Shown here: positions 1 to 5,909 of the stretch, piece by piece
Layout of the letters: each line of letters opens with the position of its first letter
Position numbering within the stretch: the first letter of the stretch is position 1
Source: JACQHJ01 sp964624955
GTDB taxonomy: Bacteria; Patescibacteriota; Microgenomatia; Levybacterales; UBA12049
Direction of reading: 5' to 3'
DNA: 24,798 nt
Assembly: GCA_964624955.1 (NCBI GenBank)
Contig: CAZUZF010000010.1
Span: forward strand, 1 to 24,798
Notes under the pieces: generated by a model
Seen by the model: only the letters and a program-made list of their open reading frames with translations
Database searches by the model: none
What the model was told of the DNA's origin: nothing
Program-made: the position numbers and the translations under genes

Positions 1-1208
1 TTAAGACTACCTAAACCCCTTCCTGTTCCAATAAGTTCTGGGGGAATACCAATTGAATACAAAGATCCTGTTAAGGGTATGGCTCTAGGTAATTTTATTT
101 TTCCAACTCCCCTTGAATAACCAAAAAGCCCAGTATGTAAAACACGCTCTCTTCGTTTTGGAATATACAAAGATATTTTATTAATAAGCACAGCTAACTG
201 TTCAATAGTATCTTTGTAATACTTTTCAAATATTTCAATAATCTCCAAAAGCTCCTTTTCCTCTCTTTTGGAAATTAAAACAGCAACTTGTGTTGGTAAA
301 ATTTCTTCAAGTTCTTTAATGGCTTTAATAACTTGTCTTTTATCAAAGTCATATCTAAAGGCACTTTGAATTGTGGTTGTTCTAACTCCTTTATATTCAT
401 TGGCAAATTCTCTGACTGTTTTTGGACTGATACCACCTCTAAAAGGAAGGCTTGCTGCTCCTATTATTGGAAATAAAGGTATCCTTAATTTTTTTTCCAA
501 AAGCCTAAATCTTGAAAGGGCAATTTTAATGGCAAGAACAGTTGGAACAATGCCTGAATTAAGTGCAGGATCTGATCTTGCAAGATATGGTCTTAAATAT
601 GGAGGAGTTTTTTTAAATCTTTTTTTGTAAAGTCTTAGATATTTGTCTAAAATTTGGTTTGATTTAATAATTACTTCAATCTGTTCAAATAATGGAATAA
701 CTCTTAAATTAGTTAAAATTCCATCTAATCTATATAAAGAATGTTTGAGGAAATGAACCTGCTGATATGCTTTTTGGATTTCTAAGATTTCCTCTGCAGT
801 TTCAGTCATAGGAAGAATTACTTCAAACAAAGGTGGAGAAGGAAGATTGAAGTGTCTCGCAATGGAAGCAGCAGAGGCAAGGTTAATAAATGCCCTTCCA
901 ATCCTAAACTCTGTTTCAACTTTTGGATTAGGAAGCCTAAAGGTTAAAAACTTTTCTTGCCCCAAAGGGTTTTTTTTGAAATATTCAAAATGTTCTCCGA
1001 ATAATCTCTCAAGAACTGATTCATCAACCAGCTTTCCCTCCCAGTCCCATTTGTATTCTGTTGCATTTAACTGCGAAAAAGAAAGATAAGCTTCATGGGC
1101 TTCAAACTGGCTTTGGATAAATTTTTCATTATGCCAATATGGTTTTCCCGCATGGTCAGGATGCTGAGTTACCATTGTTGCTGGTATTTTTCTTTTTATT
1201 TTAGCCAT
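1..1208 (-). CDS. ppcA: Phosphoenolpyruvate carboxylase, archaeal type (3' end beyond window)
   Basis: This enzyme forms oxaloacetate from phosphoenolpyruvate and bicarbonate, feeding C4 acids in the cytoplasm. I translated the minus strand by hand: it is open without a stop from an ATG at 1208 to the window edge, giving 402 complete codons. The protein opens with IPATMVTQHPDHA, matching the TMSTQHPDN-type N-terminus of archaeal PEP carboxylase (PEPcase_2). Further family blocks are FEVILPMTE, RVIPLFEQIE, RPYLARSDPALNSG, GVRTTTIQSAFRYD and RRERVLHTGLFGYSRG. The family is usually near 500 residues, so roughly the last 90-130 should lie beyond the window. It is unrelated in sequence to the ~900-residue classical bacterial PEPC. 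I see no convincing Shine-Dalgarno site before the start. Identity is confident; the role in this organism is inferred. Confidence 0.9.
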   Translation of the reverse strand, partial: MAKIKRKIPATMVTQHPDHAGKPYWHNEKFIQSQFEAHEAYLSFSQLNATEYKWDWEGKLVDESVLERLFGEHFEYFKKNPLGQEKFLTFRLPNPKVETEFRIGRAFINLASAASIARHFNLPSPPLFEVILPMTETAEEILEIQKAYQQVHFLKHSLYRLDGILTNLRVIPLFEQIEVIIKSNQILDKYLRLYKKRFKKTPPYLRPYLARSDPALNSGIVPTVLAIKIALSRFRLLEKKLRIPLFPIIGAASLPFRGGISPKTVREFANEYKGVRTTTIQSAFRYDFDKRQVIKAIKELEEILPTQVAVLISKREEKELLEIIEIFEKYYKDTIEQLAVLINKISLYIPKRRERVLHTGLFGYSRGVGKIKLPRAIPLTGSLYSIGIPPELIGTGRGLGSL

Positions 1209-1276
1209 ATTAAAATTTACCAGTGCATATAATAACACATGAGGTTATATTTTTCAGTTAATTTTAAGAAAAGTAG

Positions 1277-1282
1277 TATAAT
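1277..1282 (+). promoter_or_regulatory. -10 box (TATAAT) upstream of the response-regulator remnant
   Basis: A perfect TATAAT lies 12 bases before the ATG at 1295. I see no clear -35 box. It probably once drove the lost response-regulator gene and may now transcribe the small membrane-protein gene that follows. Confidence 0.5.
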
Positions 1283-1294
1283 CTGTACGCACAA

Positions 1295-1390
1295 ATGAGA
1301 ATATTAGTTGTTGAAGACGAACATAAAATTACCAACTCTAAAACAAGGATTAGAGCAGAAAATTATGCAGCTTTCTGTTACAATTTAATA
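1295..1390 (+). pseudogene. Remnant of an OmpR-family response regulator (receiver N-terminus only)
   Basis: The reading frame starts MRILVVEDEHKITNS, the typical first strand and acidic pocket of an OmpR-type receiver domain. It then leaves the family pattern. The expected continuation KQGLEQ is present in the +1 frame at 1341-1358, and ENYA returns in the original frame at 1358-1369. This is what a 2-base loss near 1339 plus a 1-base loss near 1357 would give, restoring the frame. After about 25 recognisable residues the similarity ends. The phosphoacceptor Asp, the rest of the receiver and the DNA-binding domain are absent. The frame stays open into the membrane protein starting at 1391, so a fused 107-residue product is possible. 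Confidence 0.7.
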
Positions 1391-1618
1391 ATGAAAAAAA
1401 GATGGTTTAAAAAACTTGGCTTTATTTATTTTCCTAATAATTTAAAAGGCTATTTAATAACAGGATTTATAATTTTGTTTTGTATAGCTATCTTTTTGGC
1501 AGTTGATGGTAACTCTAATTCAGTAAGCGATACCTTATATGGGGTATTTCCTTATATTACCTTTGCCCTTATAGTCCTTTATTTAATTGCTCAAAAAACA
1601 TCTAAGAAACGAAAGTAG
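1391..1618 (+). CDS. Small two-helix membrane protein
   Basis: A 75-residue protein (MKKRWFKKLG...) with a basic N-terminus, one hydrophobic helix around residues 20-38, a short polar loop containing SVSDTLYG, a second helix around 46-66 and a basic tail ending KKRK. Two helices with positive ends suggest both termini face the cytoplasm. I recognise no named family. I chose the ATG at 1391 because the frame upstream of it (from 1295) encodes response-regulator debris; translation from 1295 would add those 32 residues. No Shine-Dalgarno site precedes 1391, which leaves initiation at 1295 a real alternative. Function unknown. Confidence 0.6.
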   Translation: MKKRWFKKLGFIYFPNNLKGYLITGFIILFCIAIFLAVDGNSNSVSDTLYGVFPYITFALIVLYLIAQKTSKKRK

Positions 1619-1637
1619 TATAATTACCCTAAGAATA
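1619..1637 (+). promoter_or_regulatory. -10 box in a short direct repeat (copy 1)
   Basis: TATAATTACCCTAAGAATA begins on the base after the preceding stop codon. A near copy (TATAAT-CCC-CTAAGAATA) lies at 1860-1877, just after the next small gene. The TATAAT is a plausible -10 box for the GTG gene at 1665, giving a leader of about 33 bases that includes its ribosome binding site. Confidence 0.45.
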
Positions 1638-1651
1638 CTTTTAAAGGTAAA

Positions 1652-1661
1652 AGGGGGTGAG
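1652..1661 (+). promoter_or_regulatory. Strong Shine-Dalgarno site (AGGGGGTGAG)
   Basis: This purine run contains GGGGGTGA, close to the GGAGGTGA anti-SD complement, 3-6 bases before the GTG at 1665. It decides the start of the downstream gene and is the strongest ribosome binding site I see in a window where most genes have none. Confidence 0.7.
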
Positions 1662-1664
1662 AAC

Positions 1665-1853
1665 GTGAGTCAAAAAACCTACAATCAAATCACAAGTATC
1701 ATCTTCTTTATTGTTGCAGCAGGGCATGTTTTGAGAGTTATTTCAGGCTGGAGTGTAAATATATCAGGGTGGCAAGTTCCAATGGGAGTAAGCATAGTTG
1801 CACCAATAGTTGGATTCTATCTTTTCTGGGTGGCATTTAAGCTGGGAAGATAG
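1665..1853 (+). CDS. Small two-helix membrane protein
   Basis: A 62-residue protein beginning (M)SQKTYNQ from a GTG start. The frame is open upstream, but the strong purine-rich ribosome binding site at 1652-1661 points to the GTG at 1665, and a longer version would overlap the previous gene. It has two hydrophobic segments, about residues 9-25 and 39-58, joined by a turn with HVLRVISGW and SGWQVPMGVS, and a short basic end. The His/Arg/Gly/Trp turn resembles small conserved membrane proteins I associate with CPR genomes, but I cannot name a family or function. It is one of the few genes here with a conventional leader. Confidence 0.65.
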   Translation: MSQKTYNQITSIIFFIVAAGHVLRVISGWSVNISGWQVPMGVSIVAPIVGFYLFWVAFKLGR

Positions 1854-1859
1854 ATTTGA

Positions 1860-1877
1860 TATAATCCCCTAAGAATA
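1860..1877 (+). repeat. Short direct repeat of a promoter-like element (copy 2)
   Basis: TATAATCCCCTAAGAATA matches the element at 1619-1637 except for 3 rather than 4 bases between TATAAT and CTAAGAATA. No plus-strand gene follows: the convergent msrA begins at 1911. It may be left over from duplication of a small-gene cassette. Confidence 0.45.
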
Positions 1878-1889
1878 ATCTGAGAGAAT

Positions 1890-1910
1890 GCAAACTAAAC
1901 TTTAGTATGC
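1890..1910. terminator. Imperfect palindrome between convergent genes, possible terminator
   Basis: GCA-a-ACTAAA-c-TTTAGT-a-TGC forms a 21-base inverted repeat with one internal mismatch, abutting the msrA stop codon. It lies between the plus-strand small gene and minus-strand msrA. It has no U-tract and is AT-rich, so it would be weak; it could equally be a protein site. Confidence 0.3.
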
Positions 1911-2462
1911 TTAATGAAGGTATTCTTCTTTAACCTTGTCTGAATATTTTTCCAAAAGTTTTTTAAGTTTTGGGTCTATCACAAACCTGCAGTATGGATA
2001 GTCTTTGTTTCTTTCATAATAGTCTTTGTGGTAATTTTCCGCCTCATAAAAATTTTTAAAGGCAGTAATCTGTGTTACGATTAGGTCTTTATAAACTTTA
2101 TTTTTTTCCAAATCTTGTTTGGATTTTATTGCTTTTTGTTTTTGATCATTATTGTGATAAAAAATTGCACTTCTGTATTGGGTTCCAACATCATTTCCTT
2201 GTCTATTTAAAGTAGTTGGGTCATGAGTATGCCAGAAAACATCAAGTAGTGTTTCATAGGAAATAACTCTCGGATCAAATTCAATCTGAAGACTTTCCGC
2301 ATGTCCTGTTTCTCCATTACAAACCATTTCATAGCTTGGGTTTTCAATTGCTCCGCCACTATACCCTGGTTTTACTGACAAAACTCCTTTTAATCTTTTA
2401 AAAATTGCCTCTGTACACCAAAAACATCCGTTGGCAAAAGTAGCTATCTCAATATTTCCCAT
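1911..2462 (-). CDS. msrA: Peptide-methionine (S)-S-oxide reductase MsrA
   Basis: MsrA reduces the S form of methionine sulfoxide, repairing oxidised proteins. The 183-residue protein carries the catalytic GCFWC motif at residues 12-16 (Cys13 nucleophile), preceded by the usual strand IEIATFANG. Family signatures KPGYSGG, GHAESLQI, FWHTHDPTTLNRQGNDVGTQYRS and AENYHKDYYERN follow in order. Extra cysteines sit at 48 and 158; Cys16 or one of these could be the resolving residue. No MsrB domain is fused. A TAAAAT box at 2473-2468 ends five bases before the ATG, so the mRNA may be leaderless. The gene diverges from the membrane-protein gene at 2527 across 64 bases. The identification is firm. Confidence 0.95.
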   Translation of the reverse strand: MGNIEIATFANGCFWCTEAIFKRLKGVLSVKPGYSGGAIENPSYEMVCNGETGHAESLQIEFDPRVISYETLLDVFWHTHDPTTLNRQGNDVGTQYRSAIFYHNNDQKQKAIKSKQDLEKNKVYKDLIVTQITAFKNFYEAENYHKDYYERNKDYPYCRFVIDPKLKKLLEKYSDKVKEEYLH

Positions 2463-2512
2463 AAGCTATTTTAGCAAAAAACTTTTAACACTTGCTTTTT
2501 AAAAAAATTACA

Positions 2513-2518
2513 TATAAT
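2513..2518 (+). promoter_or_regulatory. -10 box (TATAAT) eight bases before the start at 2527
   Basis: A perfect TATAAT ends eight bases before the ATG, predicting a transcript start at or within about two bases of the start codon. The -35 is weak (TTGCTT at 2492-2497, 15-base spacer). Confidence 0.6.
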
Positions 2519-2526
2519 CTAGGAAC

Positions 2527-2877
2527 ATGATTGCTATACTCGTTAATTGGATAGTAAGTGGCATGGTTATTTTTAGCATCGCCTATATACTTCCAGGGAC
2601 GACAGTTTCTAATTTTACAACTGCTTTAGTTGTTGCCTTAATTTTAGGAATAATCAATGCACTGCTTAAACCAATTCTTCTAATACTAACTCTTCCCATA
2701 AACATTCTAACTTTAGGTCTTTTTACTTTTGTCTTAAATGCCCTGCTAATTTTATTGGTAAGCAATATTGTCGAAGGATTTAGGGTAGATGGTTTTTTGG
2801 CAGCTTTAGTTTTTGGAATAGTTTTATCTATAGTAAATACTCTTTTACATAACTTTTTACCGGGTAAGTATGTCTAA
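2527..2877 (+). CDS. YvlD/phage holin 4 superfamily membrane protein
   Basis: A 116-residue, almost wholly hydrophobic protein with about four transmembrane segments (residues 3-22, 28-52, 55-80, 89-110). The segment ALILGIINALLKPILLILTL and the ending NTLLHNFLPGK are typical of the mycobacterial phage holin 4/YvlD family (PF04020), widespread chromosomal inner-membrane proteins of unclear function; holin activity is not implied. The last eight bases overlap the start of the FKBP gene, so the two are probably cotranscribed and coupled. The start is fixed by the -10 box eight bases upstream. Confidence 0.8.
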   Translation: MIAILVNWIVSGMVIFSIAYILPGTTVSNFTTALVVALILGIINALLKPILLILTLPINILTLGLFTFVLNALLILLVSNIVEGFRVDGFLAALVFGIVLSIVNTLLHNFLPGKYV

Positions 2878-3403
2878 AAATATTTTTCCAATATTAATTG
2901 TTTTAGGAATTATATTTATAGGAATAGGAGGAGTATACTTAATGATAAGCAATAGCGGTTCAACAACAAGTAATTTGAATGTAGGTCAAAATACTGCCAC
3001 CAATCCAACAGGGGCAGCAGCGCCTCAGCAATCTTCGCCTACTCCAGTGCCAACGATAATCAGTTCACAAACTTTGGAAAGTGGATTAAAGATTGAAGAG
3101 GAAAAAATTGGGGAAGGCAGAGAAGTAAAATCCGGGGACACAATAGTTATTCATTACACAGGGACCTTAGAGAATGGACAAAAGTTTGACAGCTCTTTAG
3201 ATAGGAACCAGCCTTTTGAAACTCAAATTGGAGTAGGTAAGGTTATTAAAGGATGGGATGAGGGAGTAATTGGAATGAAGGCTGGAGGAAAAAGAAGACT
3301 TACGATTCCTCCTGGTTTGGCTTACGGGGAACAGGGAATCCAAGGAGCAATTCCACCAAATTCTACATTAATTTTTGAATTGGAACTTTTGGAGATTAAA
3401 TAG
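2870..3403 (+). CDS. Membrane-anchored FKBP-type peptidyl-prolyl isomerase
   Basis: Catalyses cis-trans isomerisation of proline bonds, here probably on proteins outside the membrane. The 177-residue protein has one N-terminal helix (about residues 5-27), a Ser/Thr/Pro/Gln-rich linker (30-64) and a complete FKBP domain (68-177). Visible FKBP landmarks are VIHYTGTL (94-100), FDSS (106-109), GWDEGV (128-133), AYG (151-153), IPPNSTLIFELELLEIK at the end, with Trp129 at the base of the pocket. There is no lipobox cysteine, so the helix is an anchor or uncleaved signal. The start overlaps the upstream gene by eight bases and the end overlaps convergent pfkB by eight. Confidence 0.9.
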   Translation: MSKNIFPILIVLGIIFIGIGGVYLMISNSGSTTSNLNVGQNTATNPTGAAAPQQSSPTPVPTIISSQTLESGLKIEEEKIGEGREVKSGDTIVIHYTGTLENGQKFDSSLDRNQPFETQIGVGKVIKGWDEGVIGMKAGGKRRLTIPPGLAYGEQGIQGAIPPNSTLIFELELLEIK

Positions 3404-4391
3404 TTTCTACTTTTAACTTTCCTAACATACTTAATTTTTCGTAAAGCTCATCTAATGTTAAAAGTCCTTGTTGTGCTCCTATTTTTTGGATAACAGAGCC
3501 AGAGTTTATTGTTGCCCACATCATAGCATCAGTTATTGATTTCCCATTTAAAATTGCAGCAATAAAACCTGCATTATAAGCATCCCCAGCTCCTGTTTTT
3601 TCGACAACTTTTACCTCTACTATACCCAAGTGATAATAGTTATCAGTCTCATCAAACACAAATGATCCGTTACTTGAATCAGTAATTATTATATTTTTTG
3701 CCCCCAAACTTCTTAAACCAAACAACAGTCTTTTAATATCACTATTTTGGTTTGATAAATCTTTATCTTTTCCAAAAAGAAGTTTTTGGGCTTCCTGTTT
3801 ATTTAAAAATAGAAAATCACAAGCTTCAATAATTTCCAAAACTAACTTCCCTTTTTCATCTAACTGTAAAGTCCCTGGGTTAAAGGCCAGTCTTGATTGT
3901 GTCTTTTTAACAAATTCTAAAGTAATTCTATATGCATCCTGCCAAATTTCTCCAAGACTTGTTAGATACACAAATCTTGCTGAAGAATTTTCAATCTCAA
4001 AATTATGATCCCTTTCTACATGTTCAACCAAAAGAGTTCTATCTCCTTTAAAACTTAGAGAAACAGAAAAGGAAGTTTTTTTATTTGGACTTTGTGATAC
4101 AAAAGCCGTATTAATATTTTCCTGTTTTAATCTATTTAATATAAAATTTGAAAATTCATCGCTTCCAATCTCTGCACAAAGTCCAACTCTTTTACCTAAT
4201 CTTGAAATTCCAACAGCACTGTTGCAAGCATTTCCTCCAATTTCTTTTACATAATCATCTACGTGTATTTTGTAACCGTAATCTATTAGTAGTTTCGTTT
4301 TGTCACTATTTAAATCAAAATGGGGATTGTCTTCTGGAATTTGCAAGAAGATATCTAAAATAGCATCGCCAACGCATAAAATATCAAGCAT
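3396..4391 (-). CDS. PfkB-family carbohydrate/nucleoside kinase
   Basis: An ATP-dependent kinase of the ribokinase superfamily. The 331-residue protein shows the family features in order: substrate-binding GGNACNSAVGISRLG (52-66) with IGSDEF after it, the NxxE motif in LNKQEA (197-200), and the anion-hole signature TGAGDAYNAGF (266-276), in which Asp270 is the catalytic base. Length is normal. The substrate cannot be read from the sequence: ribose, fructose, adenosine and other substrates all occur in the family. A possible promoter (TTGAAT 4427-4422, 18 bases, TAACAT 4403-4398) ends six bases before the ATG. The 3' end overlaps the convergent FKBP gene by eight bases. Confidence 0.9.
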   Translation of the reverse strand: MLDILCVGDAILDIFLQIPEDNPHFDLNSDKTKLLIDYGYKIHVDDYVKEIGGNACNSAVGISRLGKRVGLCAEIGSDEFSNFILNRLKQENINTAFVSQSPNKKTSFSVSLSFKGDRTLLVEHVERDHNFEIENSSARFVYLTSLGEIWQDAYRITLEFVKKTQSRLAFNPGTLQLDEKGKLVLEIIEACDFLFLNKQEAQKLLFGKDKDLSNQNSDIKRLLFGLRSLGAKNIIITDSSNGSFVFDETDNYYHLGIVEVKVVEKTGAGDAYNAGFIAAILNGKSITDAMMWATINSGSVIQKIGAQQGLLTLDELYEKLSMLGKLKVETI

Positions 4392-4397
4392 ACTTAT

Positions 4398-4427
4398 ATG
4401 TTAACTTAAATACTTAACCGTATTCAA
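4398..4427 (-). promoter_or_regulatory. Possible pfkB-family gene promoter
   Basis: TTGAAT, an 18-base spacer, then TAACAT (4/6) and six bases to the ATG at 4391. The geometry matches the better leaderless promoters of this window, but the -10 match is weak. Confidence 0.35.
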
Positions 4428-4438
4428 TAAGATTAAAA

Positions 4439-4466
4439 TTGACTCTAACCTATAGTTTGGTATAAT
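4439..4466 (+). promoter_or_regulatory. Leaderless promoter for the orphan gene at 4473
   Basis: TTGACT (4439-4444), a 16-base spacer, TATAAT (4461-4466), then six bases to the ATG. The transcript is predicted to begin on or beside the A of the start codon. Confidence 0.65.
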
Positions 4467-4472
4467 CTAACC

Positions 4473-4892
4473 ATGAGACATCCTTTGGAGTCAAAAGAAG
4501 TTAGCCGGGAAGATGGCCTTATGATAATTGGTGTTACTGGAGAACCATATTATAGACGACTTAGGGCGGGTCGAAGAATAAAAGGTGCACAGCCAGAACA
4601 ACTTATATTGCTAACTGATACCCCAGAGAGGTCTAAATCTGTCCTAACATATTTTCCTGCGTTTTTTACTAGAGTGTTTAGACAGCCTCCTACAACCTTG
4701 CTAGAAATACGAGAATTCTATGCGGGCGTTTTACCAACTAGACAGGGTTTTGAAATAAAACCAGACATTGATGGTATTATGGTAAAAACAAATATGGGAA
4801 TTTTTGCGCAAGTTTCTGGTATACAAGGAATGACAGTGATGAGAGGATTTTTAGACTATAGTAGACGCATTAAACCACAAGCTAGAAGATAG
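4473..4892 (+). CDS. Hypothetical protein, no recognised family
   Basis: A 139-residue soluble, basic protein that I do not recognise. It has no signal peptide or membrane helix. Short blocks that stand out are LMIIGVTGEPYYRRLRAGRR, PEQLILLTDTPERSK, TRVFRQPPTTLLEIREFYAG and a C-terminus rich in Arg/Lys. There are no cysteines or obvious catalytic motifs. About a third of its arginines use CGN codons, whereas the surrounding genes use AGA/AGG almost exclusively, which hints at recent arrival. A well-formed promoter directly upstream suggests it is expressed. It is convergent with the HxlR gene, seven bases away. That it is a real gene is likely; its function is open. Confidence 0.55.
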   Translation: MRHPLESKEVSREDGLMIIGVTGEPYYRRLRAGRRIKGAQPEQLILLTDTPERSKSVLTYFPAFFTRVFRQPPTTLLEIREFYAGVLPTRQGFEIKPDIDGIMVKTNMGIFAQVSGIQGMTVMRGFLDYSRRIKPQARR

Positions 4893-4899
4893 ATTAATA

Positions 4900-5226
4900 C
4901 TACAACTTTTCTCCGCAGTCTTTTACAGCTTTTACAACCTGCTTAAATACTTGAGCTTTTGGAGTTAACGAATACTCAACTTTTGAAGGAACTTGAGCAT
5001 ATATTTTTTTTAATATATACCCCTCCTTTTCCAAATCAGAAAGTCTTTTGGATAAAGTTCTGGGATTAATATTTTCAATTTCTCTTTGCAACTGCCCAAA
5101 TCTTTTAGTTCCCTTTAAAAGGGAATTAAGTATTAAAAGAGTCCATTTGCTTCCAATAATTTTTGCAGCTTTTGAAATTTCCAAAAGTTCTTCTTCCATA
5201 CTATACTTTTTGTAACTACTTGACAT
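4900..5226 (-). CDS. HxlR-family winged-helix transcriptional regulator
   Basis: A DNA-binding regulator of the HxlR class, normally dimeric and self-regulating. The 108-residue protein has the family's opening helix and IIGSKWTLLILNSLLKGTKRF (residues 23-43), the recognition region INPRTLSKRLSDLEKEGYI (53-71), then a wing and SKVEYSLTPKAQ (81-92). The only cysteine is Cys104, so the conserved N-terminal redox cysteine of quinone/thiol sensors such as YodB is missing. The ATG at 5226 overlaps the apparent -10 box; a start at Met10 (5199) would suit that promoter and still keep the domain whole. It diverges from the LUD gene across a 17-bp palindrome, its most likely operator. Confidence 0.88.
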   Translation of the reverse strand: MSSSYKKYSMEEELLEISKAAKIIGSKWTLLILNSLLKGTKRFGQLQREIENINPRTLSKRLSDLEKEGYILKKIYAQVPSKVEYSLTPKAQVFKQVVKAVKDCGEKL

Positions 5227-5254
5227 TGTATAGTCTAAGACTTAGACTGTCAAT
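5220..5254. promoter_or_regulatory. Interlocked divergent promoters with a 17-bp palindrome (HxlR/LUD control region)
   Basis: Plus strand: TTGACA (5220-5225), 17 bases, TAGACT (5243-5248), six bases, ATG at 5255. Minus strand: TTGACA (5253-5248), 17 bases, TACAAT (5230-5225). Each -35 shares a base with the -10 of the other strand. The perfect palindrome AGTCTAAGACTTAGACT (5232-5248) fills the spacer and covers the plus-strand -10 box, where bound repressor would block both promoters. The boxes and palindrome are seen; the operator role is inferred. Confidence 0.65.
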
Positions 5255-5869
5255 ATGGATAAATGGTCAAAGCTTAAAGACGGAAAAACTACAGAAAGAA
5301 CAATACAAGCACTGCAGAAAAATAATTTTAATGTGTTTTTTGTAGAAACCATTGATGAGGCAAAACAAAAGTTTTTTGAAATTTTACCCCCTAACGCTTC
5401 TGTTTTAAACAATTCTTCCATGACGTTAGACTTAAGTGGAATTTCTGAACAAATAAATCAATCAGGTAAATATGACAGCATTAAAAACAAGCTAAACGTA
5501 ATGGATAGGAGTACACAAAATCGTCAAATGCAACAAATTGGTAGTGCGCCCCAGTGGGCAGTTGGCAGTGTTCATGCCTTAACCAAAGACGGTCATGTTT
5601 TAATTGCTTCAAGATCGGGCAGTCAAATTCCAGGATATGCATACGGAGCAGATTATGTAATCTGGGTGGTTGGCGCACAAAAAATAGTTGAAAACATAGA
5701 GGATGGCATTAAAAGAATATTTGAATATTGTTTGCCTTTAGAAAGCATTAGAGTGCAAAAAGCATACGGGATGGAAAAAAGTGAAGTATCCAAAATACTT
5801 ATTTTTAACAAAGAAATAAATCCAGATAGAACTACTATTATTATCGTAAATCAGTCAATTGGCTACTAA
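5255..5869 (+). CDS. LUD-domain protein (LutC/DUF162-like)
   Basis: A 204-residue single-domain protein of the LUD family, seen in LutC of lactate utilisation and in many stand-alone proteins of unknown function. Supporting blocks are the N-terminal ALQKNNFNVFFVETIDEAKQ, SVLNNSSMTLDLSGI, SAPQWAVGSVHALTKDGHVL, and the glycine-rich IASRSGSQIPGYAYGADYVI followed by VVGAQKIVENIEDGIKRI, which is diagnostic. LutA and LutB are absent, so lactate oxidation should not be assumed. It is transcribed away from the HxlR gene from a shared control region and appears leaderless: TTGACA-17-TAGACT ends six bases before the ATG and no Shine-Dalgarno site is present. It is probably the main target of the neighbouring regulator. 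Confidence 0.85.
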   Translation: MDKWSKLKDGKTTERTIQALQKNNFNVFFVETIDEAKQKFFEILPPNASVLNNSSMTLDLSGISEQINQSGKYDSIKNKLNVMDRSTQNRQMQQIGSAPQWAVGSVHALTKDGHVLIASRSGSQIPGYAYGADYVIWVVGAQKIVENIEDGIKRIFEYCLPLESIRVQKAYGMEKSEVSKILIFNKEINPDRTTIIIVNQSIGY

Positions 5870-5874
5870 TCACT

Positions 5875-5903
5875 TTGACATTAGATCAGTTTAATATTAA
5901 TAT
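5875..5903 (+). promoter_or_regulatory. Leaderless promoter of the sodN operon
   Basis: TTGACA (5875-5880), a 17-base spacer, TAATAT (5898-5903, 4/6), then six bases to the ATG at 5910. The layout matches the LUD promoter base for base in distances, but the palindrome is absent, so HxlR control of sodN is not supported. Confidence 0.6.
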
Positions 5904-5909
5904 TGACAT

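Noticed and set aside
373..1089. Plus-strand open frames of 85 and 80 codons (373-630 and 847-1089)
   Set aside because: They lie entirely opposite the archaeal-type PEP carboxylase gene, whose minus-strand translation matches family motifs without a break.
2527..2877. The holin-4-like gene as part of a prophage
   Set aside because: No other phage gene is nearby; YvlD-type members are ordinary chromosomal genes.
5255..5869. LUD gene as part of a lactate-utilisation (lutABC) operon
   Set aside because: No LutA-like or LutB iron-sulfur protein is present anywhere in the window; many LUD proteins stand alone.
5875..5903. HxlR control of the sodN operon through the same operator
   Set aside because: Promoter geometry is the same, but the AGTCTAAG/CTTAGACT palindrome is absent upstream of sodN.
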